From Brachypterus glaber (lineage: Eukaryota; Arthropoda; Insecta; Coleoptera; Kateretidae), in the NCBI GenBank assembly GCA_958510825.1, contig OY294048.1, positions 34,065,026 to 34,129,025 of the forward strand: DNA of 64,000 bases. Direction: 5' to 3'. The notes under the pieces were generated by a model, which ran no database searches, was not told the DNA's origin, and saw only the letters and a program-made list of their open reading frames with translations. Positions within the stretch are counted from its first letter, which is position 1; every line of letters begins with the position of its first letter. Positions 12,224 through 24,835 of the stretch are shown here, piece after piece. Both the position numbers and the translations under genes were made by a program.

Positions 12224-12997
12224 TCCTTTTAACATGGAACAGATTATTTTAAAAAGGTTATCTTATTATTACTATGACAACATCATGTTATGTCAACTTG
12301 AAAATTAAAGGAAGTGTTATAGAATAGGTTGGTATAAATGATAACACATAACTCATAAACAATAACTGATTTTGTCGAAAAATGTCGAGGATGCCCTTGC
12401 AACATCGAATGATTCAATTGCTTTTTCGGTTTTCAGTAGATATTTTTCTTATCCGTAATATTTATCTTTGTTGAGTTTAAAAAAGTTCTCTAAAACAAAC
12501 AAAAGAGAAACATAGAATGCAAGAAAAATATTTAGTTTTCCTTCTATTCTCAATCTAAAAATTTCACGGACTGAATCTTTTTCCGGAAGTATAATTTATT
12601 TAGTTTATCCAAGGATAAAACTGACAGTGTATCATTCTTTTTGAGAAATTTCCTTAATAGGGGAAACGGGGGTCATTGATACTTGAGGCACATTGACACA
12701 ATGGCAATAGTTTAACATAAATAACATAAATAACATAAAGAAAACTTGTATTACTAATCTCTAGATGGTCCAGTGTTAAAGAATAGGCAATTTTTAATTG
12801 GCATTCATTTACTGTCCAGTAAAAAAATATGTTGTTTTTTTTTAAATTCAAGCATTTTGGGAAAAAGATAGCTAAAATATTTCAACGCATATTCTTTGGT
12901 AACAACTTTATATTTTTTTTTTTTTTTGATTTTCGGAGCCACTTTTCGCACTTAATACATTTTTTAGAAATATTTATGTTTAGTTAGTGAAAATTAA
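12224..12997. other. Intergenic, no gene seen
   Basis: AT-rich with poly-T runs and short reading frames without recognisable content. ATAACATAA is repeated three times near 12717-12740. Confidence 0.4.
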
Positions 12998-13388
12998 GGC
13001 CTGTCCAGAGGCTCGCATAAGTTGCATAATACATAACAATAAAATGCCGTGATTGGCTTGATGTGCTGTCATGTATCCTGTGCACAGGCTTATGGACGTT
13101 ATGTTGGTTTCAACGAACTAATAACTCTTCTCTCTAGAATAGGCATTTCATTTGTAAAAACTGAAAAAAACGTAGCCAACATATACATTTGTCTGTCTTA
13201 CTCGCACAGCTTTGTTCTAACAGAGACAACAATAACAGTTACTGGTAATTGTTATTGTTCAGGCCTGAATATACCTACTATTTGTTTACAAACAAACCGA
13301 GATGTTGTTATATTAACGGTATGCGTATTCTAGAGAGATGAGTTGTTAGTTCGTTGGTTAGCTTGCATAAGAGCCTGTGGATAGGCCC
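12998..13388. mobile_element. Foldback MITE (GCATAAG family) interrupted by a second MITE
   Basis: The left part carries GGCTCGCATAAG, then ACATAACAATAAAATGCCGT and GATTGGCTTGATG, as in the uninterrupted family at 60492-60633 and 60895-61191. The right part carries GCTTGCATAAGAGCCTGTGG and GGCCCTT, the mirror of the left end. The 246-bp MITE at 13111-13356 lies between them. Confidence 0.75.
13111..13356 (+). mobile_element. 246-bp MITE M13, copy 1
   Basis: Inverted ends of about 30 bp: CAACGAACTAATAACTCTTC at the left and its near complement at the right. The interior is about 90 percent identical to 35636-35879, including TTGTCTGTCTTACTCGCACA. It is inserted inside an older GCATAAG-family element. 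Confidence 0.9.
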
Positions 13389-13596
13389 TTAAACACCTAC
13401 TATTTCTTAGTGATTCAGAGAAAAGGTATATTAGCGTCGAAAAGTAGATTTCGAGAAAAATGAGTTTAAAGTTAGTGTATAGTAACGTGTATAACCGTCA
13501 ATTTGATGTAATTCAGGATATACCGGGTGACACAAATCCAATGTACACCCCTTTAACTTATGTATTTGTTAAGATAACATTTTGAAATTTGGTACC

Positions 13597-13865
13597 TACA
13601 TAGAAAAAACGGATTCCTTGAACCAAGGACACGTGTCTTTGGATATGTTCAAAGCCATATTCTCTTGTTTCAAGGCTGGCATTTTCTTAAACCAAAGTCA
13701 ATGTCCTTGAATAAAGAGCGCGGATTTTATTCCAAAACCCGTGCTCTTCATTCAAGGACATTGACTTTGGTTCAAGAAAATTCCATCCTTGAAACAAGAG
13801 AATATGGCTTTGAACATATACAAAGACACGTGTCCTTGGTTTAAGGAATCCGTTTTTTCTATGTA
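13597..13865. mobile_element. 269-bp foldback MITE M135, copy 1
   Basis: A nearly complete palindrome. TACATAGAAAAAACGGATTC at the left pairs with the last 20 bp. The arms carry CCAAGGACACGTGTCTTTGG-like and GCCATATTCTCTTGTTTCAA-like blocks. A second copy is at 20639-20911. Reading frames through it are by-products of the repeat. Confidence 0.9.
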
Positions 13866-14073
13866 TAATGTACTTAAGGAACCTCACACTTTTTATTTAA
13901 TTATTCATAACATTAAAATGATTTAACTAAAGAGCTCCTAAATATTTGGCGCTTAGCTCGTTTTGTTTTAGTTAAAGCATGTTAATATTATGAATACTTA
14001 TTAGAATGCATTAAATAAAAATAAATTCAGTCCGGTTTGATACATTTTAGAAAATGTTTGTTTACCTTTTGAC

Positions 14074-15028
14074 ACGATTCACTCACCGCAGTAATGAGAA
14101 GAATCCAGCGCATGCGCACTGATTTTCTTATTTCTGTTTTGACGTATGCCAAAAATTATTTTAAGGTTATGTCACATTCTTTTGCAGAATTTTACAAAAA
14201 TATCTACTTTTTTCTTTGCGAGCTAACAGTTTTTTTTAATTGGCTAAAAGTACTCGCTTTTAATAGTATTTTCGTAAAAAAATTGAGGAATATTCATTAA
14301 TAAACATTTGATTCTTAAAATATATCGCCTTCTAAATTCTGAAATATCCTATCTGAAAAATGCCTCCCATTAAAACAAAAACACACAACCAGCAAACTAC
14401 CAAACCAAACCATTATTAACGTAAACCAACGCCTCCCATTAAAAAAAAAACACCAAACTAGCAAACTACCAAACCAAACCATTGTTAACGTAAACCAATG
14501 CCCCCCATTAAAAAAAAAGTTCAAACCAATTGCCTTCTAAATTCTGAAATATCGTATCTGAAAAATGCCTCCCATTAAAAAAAAAACACAAAACCAGCAA
14601 ACTACCAAACCAAACCATTATTAACGTAAACCAACGCCTCCCATTAAAAAAAAACACCAAACTAGAAAACTACCAAACCAAACCATTGTTAACGTAAACC
14701 AACGCCCCCATTAAAAAAATCAAACAGAAATTCGTGAGTATTTTAACAATCTTTTGCTATATTCTAAAAAAAGGATTTTCCGCACCTAATTATATTCAAG
14801 ACAGTAAGTTTTAGTAATAAAACCAGAAATGAGTGCAAAAATAAAGTTCATTTTTGTGGACCTGATGCGCAACGTAACCCCACTCAAATTAAACCATATA
14901 CGAAATTATATGAATTAAACTATTTCATAAAACAACTGCCTAAACGGAAGCCACTTTTGACATCCGTCAAAACAAAAATAAGCAAACCATGTGCTAGATT
15001 CTTCTCATTACTGCGGTGAGCGAATCGT
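14074..15028. mobile_element. 955-bp element with 8-bp target duplication
   Basis: The inverted ends of about 40 bp open ACGATTCACTCACCGCAGTA and close with the complement at 15028. CTTTTGAC lies immediately outside both ends (14066-14073 and 15029-15036), an exact 8-bp direct repeat. Eight-bp duplications are typical of hAT elements, though the end does not start with the usual CA-G. No transposase is seen. The middle is filled by the tandem repeat at 14323-14727. Confidence 0.85.
14323..14727 (+). repeat. Higher-order tandem repeat, 205-bp unit x2
   Basis: Each 205-bp unit starts with CGCCTTCTAAATTCTGAAAT-like DNA and then has two copies of a block of about 75 bp containing AACTACCAAACCAAACCATT and GTAAACCAACGCC(T)CCCATTAAA. 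The landmark GCCTTCTAA is at 14327 and 14532. Confidence 0.9.
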
Positions 15029-15099
15029 CTTTTGACTCCCATTTATTAATAAGCTTATAGAAATTAGTAGATTTATGGGTATTTTACGAATTTTAGGGG

Positions 15100-15212
15100 C
15101 CCAATTATGACCCTTAGAGAAGTATGATCACTCTCATATTTTCAGAGTTTTGTAGTTACACCTAAATATAAGTTTTAAGATAATCAAAAATATAAGGTCC
15201 ACCCTAGGTTTT
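15100..15212 (+). repeat. Dispersed repeat, inverse partner at 40330-40440
   Basis: GACCCTTAGAGAAGTATGAT through AAGGTCCACCCTAG aligns, reversed, with GGTGGACCTTAC through ACTTCTCTAAGGGTC at 40336-40437. Confidence 0.7.
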
Positions 15213-15285
15213 TAAAGAAATAATATAAATTAACTTTTGTAGTCTGATACTTTAATGGAAATATTTTATATAAAAATATTAGAGT

Positions 15286-15445
15286 AATTTTAATATTCTT
15301 AAATTATATTTAATTGGGAGAAGCTTCAGAAACAGAAAACAAACAAAAAAGAGATATGGAAAAATAATTTTAATATTCTTTAATTATATTTAATTACGAG
15401 AAGCTTCAGAAACAGAAAACAAACAAAAAAGAGATATGGAAAAGC
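15286..15445 (+). repeat. 80-bp tandem duplication
   Basis: GAAGCTTCAGAAACAGAAAA recurs 80 bp apart (15320 and 15400). The whole unit through AAAAGAGATATGGAAAA is duplicated with few changes. Confidence 0.9.
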
Positions 15446-15663
15446 TTAAAGAAATTACATTTTTGATGAAATTAAGTTCATAATTAAAGAAAATTTCATT
15501 GCATTTTTTAACAACACTGAAAAAGCTATTATAATTCCAATTACTGCAGGCCTTAGGGTAAAAATAAAATAAAAATACACTATAAAATTTAATTTACTTT
15601 TGTTATACTATTCACCTTACTTTATTAAATTCACTTAATTTTTATGCAAAATAATATTATTGT

Positions 15664-15965
15664 CGTAAGCAGCGACCCCAAAAACTCCTTTCTTACTATT
15701 TTTAGATAATATTTTTGTAATTTTTGACATTTTGTCCGCCATATCAGTCTGCCATTTTATTTAAAAAAAGTAAATACTATTTTTGGAGTCAGTGACCTCA
15801 AAAACTCTTATCCTACCATTTTCAGACAACATTTTTGCAACTTTTGACATTTGCCTTAGCCATATTGGATTCGCCATATTCTACTAAGAAAAATAAACAA
15901 TATTTTTATAATCAGCAACATCAAAAACTCCCATATGCCATGTTTGGAGCTAATTCCATTTTATG
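15664..15965 (+). repeat. 120-bp-period satellite, about 2.3 diverged units
   Basis: The box GACC(C/T)CAAAAACTC recurs at 15674, 15794 and about 15915, with GCCATAT and GCCATTTT/GCCATATT boxes at fixed offsets. Period and box content match the array at 47590-48190. Confidence 0.7.
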
Positions 15966-16352
15966 TACAGTTTGGGTTTAGGGCCATCCTTTTGAGAAAT
16001 TCCACATCTGTGCGGCTACCCATGGCAGAATACCTATTTACTGATTATTGATTATACTCAATAATCATTGATTAATGATATATACAATACACATTTCAAC
16101 TTGCATGCATGTTTATTAAGCTGGGTCGAATAAACTATTTTTTCGATTTTCCTAATGGCGATACCTGCAAAACTTGTTCTTCTTCACTAAATGACCTAAA
16201 AAGTCTTATGATATTGAACTATACGTTTTTTTTTAGTATTATAATCGTTTCAAATAAAATTCCTTCTATAATAATATAATCTACTAACTGCACATTTAAT
16301 AAATATTTTCATTCCAAAATTTAATTATTTAATAATTATTATTATCTTGTTC

Positions 16353-16451
16353 CTAACACTTGCGGAAAGTGACTTATCAGCACTTAACTGATTGACCGAA
16401 CTCCGCAACTTCAGTCGCGTGCAGAAAAGTGGCACTTTCTGCACTTGTTAG
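16353..16451. mobile_element. 99-bp palindromic MITE
   Basis: CTAACACTTGCGGAAAGTGA at the left and CACTTTCTGCACTTGTTAG at the right are near-perfect inverted ends. Confidence 0.75.
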
Positions 16452-16737
16452 CAAAATAGCTATTTCAGAACCAGGTCACCTTGCATACTTTCATATTTTG
16501 CGCTCGTATTTTATTTTTTTTTCAATGTGTGAATATTTCAGACAGTCGCGGGCAAAAATATACAAAAATACTTAAAATATTACAGTACCACATTATTTTG
16601 CACAGTGCTGTACGAAATGTTGAAAAAATTACGTCTTTCTAAAACCTGAGCTCTAGATTTGAAAGTGTCGTAGGAAAAGTGACAGCTTTTGTGGATAACG
16701 CCATTAGCGAAATCAAAATAGTTATTTATAATAGAAG

Positions 16738-16858
16738 GGCAAAAAGTTAACTTTTTCGATTGAGTAGGTTTTTAGAAGCCGAGGGCCGGCCGATCGGGCC
16801 TGCCCGAGGTTAATAAACATACGAAATCGAAATTTAGCTTTTTGCCCGTGTATTATAC
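16738..16858. repeat. 120-bp inverted repeat with GC-rich core
   Basis: GGGCAAAAAGTTAACTTTTT pairs with AGCTTTTTGCCC at the right. The core holds GGGCCGGCCGATCGGGCCTG, itself self-complementary and very unlike the surrounding AT-rich DNA. Confidence 0.7.
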
Positions 16859-17334
16859 AATATTTTTTATTGGATTGTTACTAACTATAATAAATTATTA
16901 AAATATACTTGATTTTAAATTGCAAAAAGCATTTCTTTTTAGTGTCTTATTACTTATCTAGTTTTTTATGACAAATTGCTATCCAATCAAATCGCTAAAA
17001 AGAAAATAATTGAATCGTTTCTTTTGCTTGCGGTTTCATTTTCAAATTAAAAAAAAAAGCTATAGCTTGGTGATTAATTTCTGTTAAAATGTGTCTGTTA
17101 TGAAAATAGTAATACTTCTGAACCGTTCTATGAATATTATAAATATTGAAATTGATTTTACAATTGAAATTTTGTATTTTTAATTTATTTTAGTGGATGA
17201 ATAGAAATTAATCAGTTAACATATATTTTGAGGTTATGTTATAGAAGAAATCTTTATTTCGTATGAAATGATTATAATAACTGTATCTGAGCAAAAACAC
17301 AGTTAGTTCAAGGCCAAAAGTAACCCAAAGGTCA

Positions 17335-17470
17335 TATTTCTTTATAAATATTACAGTAAAGGTAAAGCATCTTCTTTTAAAAGGCTTAAAAATAACAAGT
17401 TTTAGTTAGCGGGCGAAAAAAACTTTTTGGCCCTAGGTCCACAAAGTTCAACTTTTCGCCCGTAAGACAT
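17335..17470 (+). repeat. Dispersed repeat, inverse partner at 50562-50705
   Basis: AGGTCATATTTCTTTATAAA, AAGGCTTAAAAATAACAAGT and TTTTAGTTAGCGGGCGAAAA match the reverse complement of 50562-50705 at about 90 percent by eye. The end contains a smaller inverted repeat, GGGCGAAAA/TTTTCGCCC. Confidence 0.85.
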
Positions 17471-17639
17471 GAACAAAAAGTGTCTCTTTTAGAATCAGTC
17501 GAATAAAAAAGTTGTTTTTTTCCACCCAACTTAATGTTTATGGAGGTCGCTGAATGTGCAATAATTTGACTAATAATATTACCTGTCGTGTTTAATTACT
17601 AATTAGTAATTAGCAACTCGTATTAATCCTATGCCACAG

Positions 17640-17800
17640 GCACATTATTTATGGCAGGGTTATTTGATTTTGTCCGAGAGAACAAAACTGGACGGAAGTA
17701 ATCAAATTTTGGCGGACTGGACAAAATAAAAAAAAACTAATTTTGTCCACAAGTTCTGGACAAAATTGGACAAAATCAAAATTAAATTAAATATTAAAAT
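17640..17800 (+). repeat. Cluster of GGACAAAAT motifs
   Basis: Five near copies of (T/G)GACAAAAT and its variants lie within 130 bp. Their origin is unknown. Confidence 0.5.
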
Positions 17801-18149
17801 TTAAAACACCTAACTATTTTTACTGAATACTTATTTATACATAGAAACATTAAAAAAACACTCAATTAATTAAAACAAAACATAAAACAACGAAAAATAA
17901 TAAAAATATGTGACAAAATTTAGGTTAGTTAATTTAATAATCTAAAAGTTTGAAATACTTCTATATTGAAAATAATCCTTATTTATAAATTTGAACATAA
18001 TATGTTCAATCATATTATGATTTTTTTCTTAAATTTGTTGCGTGAAATTATCTCTTTAAATGTAATTTTCTTTAAAACGTTTGGTTCTACAGTGTTATAC
18101 TAAGAGTACCTTATTAATGTATTTTTAATCTGGGAATCATCACCTCTTG

Positions 18150-18420
18150 ATAAAATGTTGAAAAAAAAAACAGATGCGAAAAAGTTTGGGGCAAAAAGTG
18201 ATAACTCCCCCCCATTTTGCACGCCCCTTTTTAAGGTTACTAAATAAAAATTACATGCGATGATAACCTTTATTAATACAAAAATCTCTTTTTTAGACGC
18301 ACACTTAGGAGAGCCGTAGCTACCTTAGGACTCAGTTCCGGATCAACCTTTATAGGAACTTTTTGGATGTAGAATCACATTACAAAATTAATGTTCGAAT
18401 ATCTGGAACACCCTGTATTT
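18150..18420 (+). repeat. TACAGGGTG-family element, 3' remnant
   Basis: The ordered strings GTTTGGGGCAAAAAGTGATA, AGCCGTAGCTACCTTAGGA, CAACCTTTATAGGAACTTTT, TGTAGAATCAC and CACCCTGTA match the internal and right parts of the element at 33702-34481. The left end is missing. Confidence 0.7.
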
Positions 18421-20260
18421 ATATTTAGTTGTTTGTGCTATAGCATATAAAACGTTTTATACATATGCTAGGTTATAGTTTAAAACTATTTTTAAACTGT
18501 TATATTAACTGTTATGGGGTATTCCAGTGATATTTTAATTACCAACCTTGTCAATGAAATTAGCTAAATGTAAAACTCCAAACCAAGGGCCAACCATATT
18601 TTGTAATATATTATAACGTAAATATGATATATGATACAATAACCAGTTGTAGAACTAAGAGGTAAACAACACAAAATTGTAATAAATACAACAACAAATG
18701 TAATCTTATATCATAGTTAGTATTATACTATAGTAGTGGTTGGCGCATATATAACGCTGTGTTGTTGTACATATTAATAACGCTATAATTCAGTGTGATG
18801 CTATGCAAGTTTGTTGCAAGAATGATTTAATCCCTGCACATAGTACTTTGATGCTAGTTTCGAGCAATCAAAATATTTTTCGTACGACCTAGTGTACACG
18901 AAATAAACAAAAATGAATGTTCACTATATAGTCTCCGTTAGGATATTTTTCTATCGCACGAGTACATAGTGCATATTTGAATGAAATGACAACTATGCAC
19001 ACTCATTTATCCAAACGATTATACATAGCTTTCATTTTGAAAAAAATCATTTGACGTTTATAAAAGTTTGCAATGTCAAAATTAACACAGGTACTTCTTT
19101 AAAATATACATTTTTAAAGAGTCTAGACTGTAGATCGAACGAAAAATGTTGTTTGCAACTCGTTTGCGACAAGTCCTCACTCGTTACGAAAACTACTATA
19201 GAACATGTTCTATTTTTTGGCGATTTTCACACAAGTTTTATAGTAATTAATTTTAGTGGTACCAACCTGGAAAAAAATTACCAAAGCTGGCAAAATTTCG
19301 AAACTTTCGTTTTTGATTGTTTTCTCTTTTTTAAATGCCTTTTGATTGTGTTTCTGTGTTTTGAATTGGATTTAATTGGATCCTGTGTTTTATTCACTAT
19401 AAAAGCTAATGCTAGATTAGATTTTGTTAACAAACGTCCAAATTGTCTGGTTGGTAGCACTATTTGAATTTGCAATATATTGCGACATCCTTGCAAGTAA
19501 ACGATCAAGCAAGACAAATCAATGTGCAATTGTCCTCTTGCTATATCTTGCAACAAACTTGCATAGCACCAAACTTGCTCGGTAAAAAGGCGCCTTAAGG
19601 ATTGAGGAGAATTGCATGCGAGTTGCACACTGCAAAACGATGAAAGGTAAATTAATTGTCTTGCGCTGCACTTCCACTGAACTCAGTAGTGTAAAGGCTT
19701 TACAGCAAACTATCAAGTAAGTAATAAATCAAGATACCTTGGTGTATTTATAGGCCAATAAAGGAGCTTTCTTTATAAATTATTTATTTAGTTCAAAAGT
19801 AAATTAACATTCACGCCAAATGTCAAAGTTATTACTTTTGTTCCTGGTCTCCCTACAATTTAATCCTAAGTAATTGAGCGTGAATCCGATCTCATCAGTG
19901 TTTGAATGTGGAATTAAATTAAGCTTGTTTAAATTTACTTTATATATTTTTAGAATTAAATTAAACATAAATAACACTGCTCTACAAAATAGACTTTTTT
20001 GCCGGGTCCTTTTTAGTTGATTATGGCCTATATTTGATAGTGAATTGGTCCTTAATTTATTAGGCTTTAAGCCAAAAAAGCAAATTTAAAATATCTTTAT
20101 TTGTGTAATTTTTATAGGTTTCTAAATTGAAAAAATTAAATTTTCTCGCATTCTTTTGATGTATTTTAATGAGAATACAATTAATATGTATGTAGTGTGC
20201 TGTACTGATAAGTGAAAATACCTAACCTTATCAATTCGTGATACTAGGTTAGGTACCGGT
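18421..20260. other. Intergenic, no gene supported
   Basis: A 138-codon plus-strand frame at 19051-19467 and an overlapping 116-codon minus frame show no recognisable motif, and I treat them as chance. TTGCAA/TTGCA boxes are common at 19470-19570. Confidence 0.4.
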
Positions 20261-20261
20261 G

Positions 20262-20365
20262 CTTTTTTTCAAATTTTACTCATATTAATCCCAATTTTTG
20301 GAAAATGCAACTGCTAAAGCAGTCGTTGCATTTTCGTCATTGGGATTAATATTCGTAAAATTTAT
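20262..20365. repeat. Imperfect hairpin of about 100 bp
   Basis: ATATTAATCCCAAT, GAAAATGCAAC and TGCTAAAGCA are followed by the complementary GTTGCATTTTC, ATTGGGATTAATAT and GTAAAAT. Confidence 0.8.
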
Positions 20366-20489
20366 GTAAAAAACCACCAATACCTATTATCACTTATGAT
20401 ATTACCCCTGAAAATATTATATAAATACTAAAGATATGACTCTAATTTTTATATGCAATACTAACACATATAAGCCCGTTATTAAAATA

Positions 20490-20535
20490 AATAAGTTTAT
20501 TATTCTAGCGCTGGTGCTGTGAATAATATAATAAA
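20490..20535 (+). repeat. Short repeat shared with 57388-57428
   Basis: TATTATTCTAGCGC is followed by GGCGCTGTGAATAATATAAT at 57388; here the second block reads GGTGCTG. It is itself a hairpin. Confidence 0.7.
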
Positions 20536-20638
20536 GCTTACAACGCATGAAAAACAGGTTAAAGTGTAGGAAAATCGAATTCGTATATTAAACTTTGAAT
20601 TTTTGGTTTTTGGCTTATGCCCGACCTAACACATCCGC

Positions 20639-20911
20639 TACATAGAAAAAAAGGATTCCTTGAACCAAGGACACGTGTCTTTCGATATGTTCAAAGCCAT
20701 ATTCTCTTGATTCAAGGCTATCGTTTCTTTGAACCAAAGTCAATATCTTTGTATGAAGAGCACGGCTTTTTGAATAAAGATTCTTGCTCTTCAGTTAAGG
20801 ACATTGGACTTTTTGGATCAAAGAAATGCTAGCCTTGAAACAAGAGAATATGGCTTTGCACATATCGAAAGACACTTGTCCTTGGTTCAAGAAATCCTTT
20901 TTTTCTGTGTA
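20639..20911. mobile_element. Foldback MITE M135, copy 2
   Basis: Same palindromic design and sequence as 13597-13865: TACATAGAAAAAAAGGATTC at the left, its near complement at the right, and GCCATATTCTCTTGATTCAA inside. The arms have diverged more than in copy 1. Confidence 0.85.
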
Positions 20912-21599
20912 GTTCCATAGTGCGGCGGAGGGTTAAAGTAGGTTAGTTCCAATTTTCGGGATTAGATATATACTTTTCTTTTTGGTTAAGCTCTTACCCT
21001 AATAAATTCTAATTGTTAGGTTTCTTTTTTCTACTTTTTAAATTAGGAATTTACGCTTTCACCGAATAAAAACTTAACGCTGAGAACGTTACTTAATGAA
21101 CAGAAAAATAAAACGAATTAGTCTTTACAGAACTTTTAACAAAAGTACAAATGAACACGAAATTGCATTAAAATTTATCTTTTAAGTTACATTTTCAAAG
21201 AGTTTGATTCATTTTATTAAATGTAACTAAGGGTGGTTGTTTCGAAAAAATAAAAGCAATTTCTAAAATAGAGTACATTCCTAATGCAATTATCAGATTT
21301 TTAAAATATATTTTTATTTAAATAAATCAGAATTATGATAAATTTTTCACTGAATTTTTCACTTTTTAGCATTAGCCCTCCTAAATATATCTTCTGCTTA
21401 ACATTTATACTTTGTACACTGTACCTACAGTATAAACTGTACAATGTACACTGTACATTGTAAATACATTAAAGAGTAAATACATTTTACAGTATATCCC
21501 TTAAATAAAAACAATTTTTTCTATTTTGCGACTCTTATAAGCTCATAATCACAGGCATTTTGCGTGTTCTTGTAGGCCCATAAGAGGTCTCTACTTTTT

Positions 21600-21890
21600 T
21601 TTCTGTTGGGTTGGCAACATACAAAAGTATATCTCCTGACGTTTTGCGTTTAATTTTTTACAAAATTTTGTGTTTGGGTTATTTTTTACCGTGTTAAAAT
21701 TGTGGACTAGTTAATTGCAGTGAAAAAAGAAGAAATGACTGTAAAATATATCAAAATATCATTTGTTCTTAGAATATTAAACATAGTGTAAACTGTAATG
21801 CCAACCCAAAATAAAAATCCCTAAATCAGTCATCAATTTAATTGTAAGTTTTTTAAATTTTAGAGCAAAATAGAAAAAATTGTATAAAGC
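21600..21890 (+). repeat. Dispersed repeat, inverse partner at about 45725-45935
   Basis: GGGTTGGCA near both ends (21608 and 21802, the latter as TGCCAACCC) and the string TTTTAGAGCAAAATAGAAAA match 45755-45930 read in reverse. Confidence 0.6.
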
Positions 21891-22006
21891 ACTCGTTTCA
21901 TAACACGTTTTTAGAGCACTAGTACTTTAGAAAACTCGCCGCAAGCGGCTCGTTTTCTAAACTTGTACTCGTGCGCTAAAAACGCATGTTATGAAACTAG
22001 TACTTT
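21885..22006. mobile_element. 120-bp hairpin MITE
   Basis: CACTCGTTTCATAACACGTT pairs with the right arm AACGCATGTTATGAAACTAG, and GAAAACTCGCCGC with GCGGCTCGTTTTC at the centre. The arms are almost fully paired. Confidence 0.85.
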
Positions 22007-22249
22007 AATATACTATTAAACTATCTAAAACTATCTAAAAAGTCCAATATTGTGCCTTTCGAAAAAAGAAACCCATCGAAAAAAAAATTGAAATTTTTTT
22101 TTTCGTTGAATTTTTTAAGGTAGACGGATGAAGAAAAAGAAGAAAAGGGTTTTACTAAATTCTTAAAATAAATCAATAACGAAAAGTGACTTTTCCACTT
22201 AGTACAGGGTAATCGAAACTTGAGTAGTTAGAGCTATATCTCAGCAACC

Positions 22250-23050
22250 GTTATAACCAGTAGCCGGCGTATTTCCAGTTATAGTCCCGTCTTCAGGTCA
22301 ATAAAAGAGGCTTTACCTGGAAATAATTCAGGGAGTTTTGATTTTCGGTTAATGGCCGCAAATGAAAAAACAAATTTGCGACCTTGAACTCGATCTGGAA
22401 CTGTCATTTTTTCAACGTGTTTTTCTCAAAATACGGTTTTTTAAATATCTCTTAAACGTTACACTATACGTTTTTAGATTTTTAATGTTTTTTTCGAAAA
22501 ACCAAAATTGTTCTTTATCGTTGGTTAGGCATGCCCCTGAGAACATTTTGGGTAAAAATAAAAAAAAATCTATCTGGCACTTTCTTTACGTAAAATTAAT
22601 TTTTTTTTTTAAATAATTCACACATATGTGCCCCATTATTTCGAGTAAACCGATTTTCGATTGAATCACCATTGTATTAAGCATAAAAAACCTTCCTAAC
22701 CGAGTCATAAAGAAAAATATAAAACCCTACAGTGTAACGTTTAAGGCGGTGCCATAAATTAGCAATAAGTGGTACAAAAAAATATCTCTTTATTTTCATA
22801 TCAAAAGTTTTTTATTCTAGGATTCACCTATCTTGAGATATTTTAAAAAGTCTGTTTTTTGTGAAAAATAAGTTAAAAAAATGACAGTTACAAATCGAGT
22901 TCAATGTCGCAAAATTATATATTTTCGGCCTTAAACCCTACCTAATAAACCAAAAATCTAAACTCTCTGAATTATTTCCAGGTAAAGCCTCTTTTATTAA
23001 CTGGAAGACTGGACTATAACTGGAAATACGCCGTGTACTGGTTACAACAG
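22250..23050. mobile_element. 800-bp foldback element
   Basis: GGCGTATTTCCAGTTATAGT at the left pairs with ACTATAACTGGAAATACGCC at the right. Further matching blocks include AGAGGCTTTACCTGGAAATA, TTTGCGACCTTGAACTCGAT/ATCGAGTTCAATGTCGCAAA and TTAAACGTTACACT/AGTGTAACGTTTAA. The arms are about 350 bp and diverged. Reading frames inside are not coding. Confidence 0.85.
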
Positions 23051-24830
23051 TAAGAAAAACTTCAAAATTTCTTTTTTTATTTAAAATCTTTTTAATTACT
23101 CTTGATATTTTGATAAAGCCGGAGCTCCGGGAGCATCGTTTCCTTTAAAAAAATTGTATAGCGATATCAGCTTAATTTATTATTCCACAAACAGTAAAGT
23201 TTTATTAGTTTATTTTTAGAATAAAATTACTCTAAACGCAAGTTACTGATTAAAATCTACCTATTTTATTTTATTTTTCAATAAAAGGCACCTTAAATTG
23301 GTATTTTTATTATCTTAATAGTTAGTTTGTTAACTCGAGATCATAAGTTTAAGCCATGCTTTTGAAAAAATAATGGACGCTGAAAAAAAATCCCCGGGCC
23401 CAGGATGGCTTGGTCCAGCCTTATCAAAAATACTCTTAATATAAAGTCTAGAACCATAACATATTCAAATTTCAGCCAAACGAAACCACTTTTCCAAACC
23501 TGGGTGCAATAAAACCGGTGCACCGCGGTGCTGGAGAATTTCTACCAATTAACCTATTAATTATTGTTTATGATTTGTGAGTTGTGCCCATAGAAACTGT
23601 TGATCAGAATGTCGCAAACTATAAAATATCTAAAATTCACTCAAATCTAACTGAAACATTTTTTCCAGAAGAAGGGAGCGAGGTCCTTTGGGGTTCAGAG
23701 AGCTTTTTTATTGTCAAATTTGTTTTCAGTGCTCAAAAATATGTAAGAAAAATATAGTCTATATACTTTTTTTTGTGGGTCCGTGTAATTTGATGAGTAC
23801 AAAAATTTCATATAAATTCAAATTTTAAAGTTGATTCATTTTTAATGAGAATGCAGACAAAAGCATGAACGACAATAAAAGAAAACCAATCATAGTTATT
23901 TGATATTGATTTCATTTTGATGATAAAATGAAAGTATCTTTCTTTACGACATTTGACTGAAAAAATAATGATGATAATAAAAAAAAGTCGATTTGATTCC
24001 AGCATCAAAAATGTCATTAACCCTCTATTGCATAAGTTTTTTTTTTTTTTTTCGTTTACCTGAAAAAAGTGTTTTTATATTTTGTTATGCATGAAAATGG
24101 TAATAAAAGATATATTGGACAAAATATTATTTTTCTAGTTTCATTGGTCAACAAAATAAAAATGTTTCTTTTGGATACATTGTGCAGGTGAGACAAAGTA
24201 TCCTGGGGCAGTGATAGATTTAAGGGGTAATGGGGGTAATTCTCTTTTCCCATAACCATAAATTTAAGAGAGGTAGTATGCTAGCCCCCGCCGCGGCGCA
24301 CCTGAAGTAAGAACCTCTTTAGTCTTCTTTTTAGTAATCAAAATTTTTGGCCGGGGTTAAAAAAAAATTGGTGGTTGATGAGTTTTTTTTTAGTCATCAA
24401 AACTTTTGGGAGGAAAAGAGTGACCGCAAAAAAAAGAGGTTTTTTAGCCTGTTTTTTAAACAACTGTAACAACGATTGGAATTGATAAAATGTAAAGCAT
24501 AAGATCATGAACTTGTGCAAAAAGCAAGATTTATTGTTCTAGAAGCTAAACATCCCCTTAAACAAAGGTTAACTATGGGTACTTGAATTGAATTTTATAC
24601 TCTAAACTTGCTCACATTTTATTAAACATAAGTGGCTGGATCCCTTTAACTTGATTTTTCTTGAGATTCTTTATGATTTACTACTTTTTTTTGGTACTTG
24701 GGGGTAGTTTAATCCTGTTTGCGGGGGTGGATTTTTATCAAATCCAAGGGTAATACCCCTTTACTTGTTTTTTATGTTTCATATTACAGAAAAATGCTTT
24801 TTAAATTGATAGAAATATTTGTTGCATTTT
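23051..24830. other. Intergenic, no gene seen
   Basis: AT-rich. Short frames without motif. One CpG-rich spot, CCCCCGCCGCGGCGCACC, at 24285-24302. Confidence 0.4.
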
Positions 24831-24835
24831 AACCC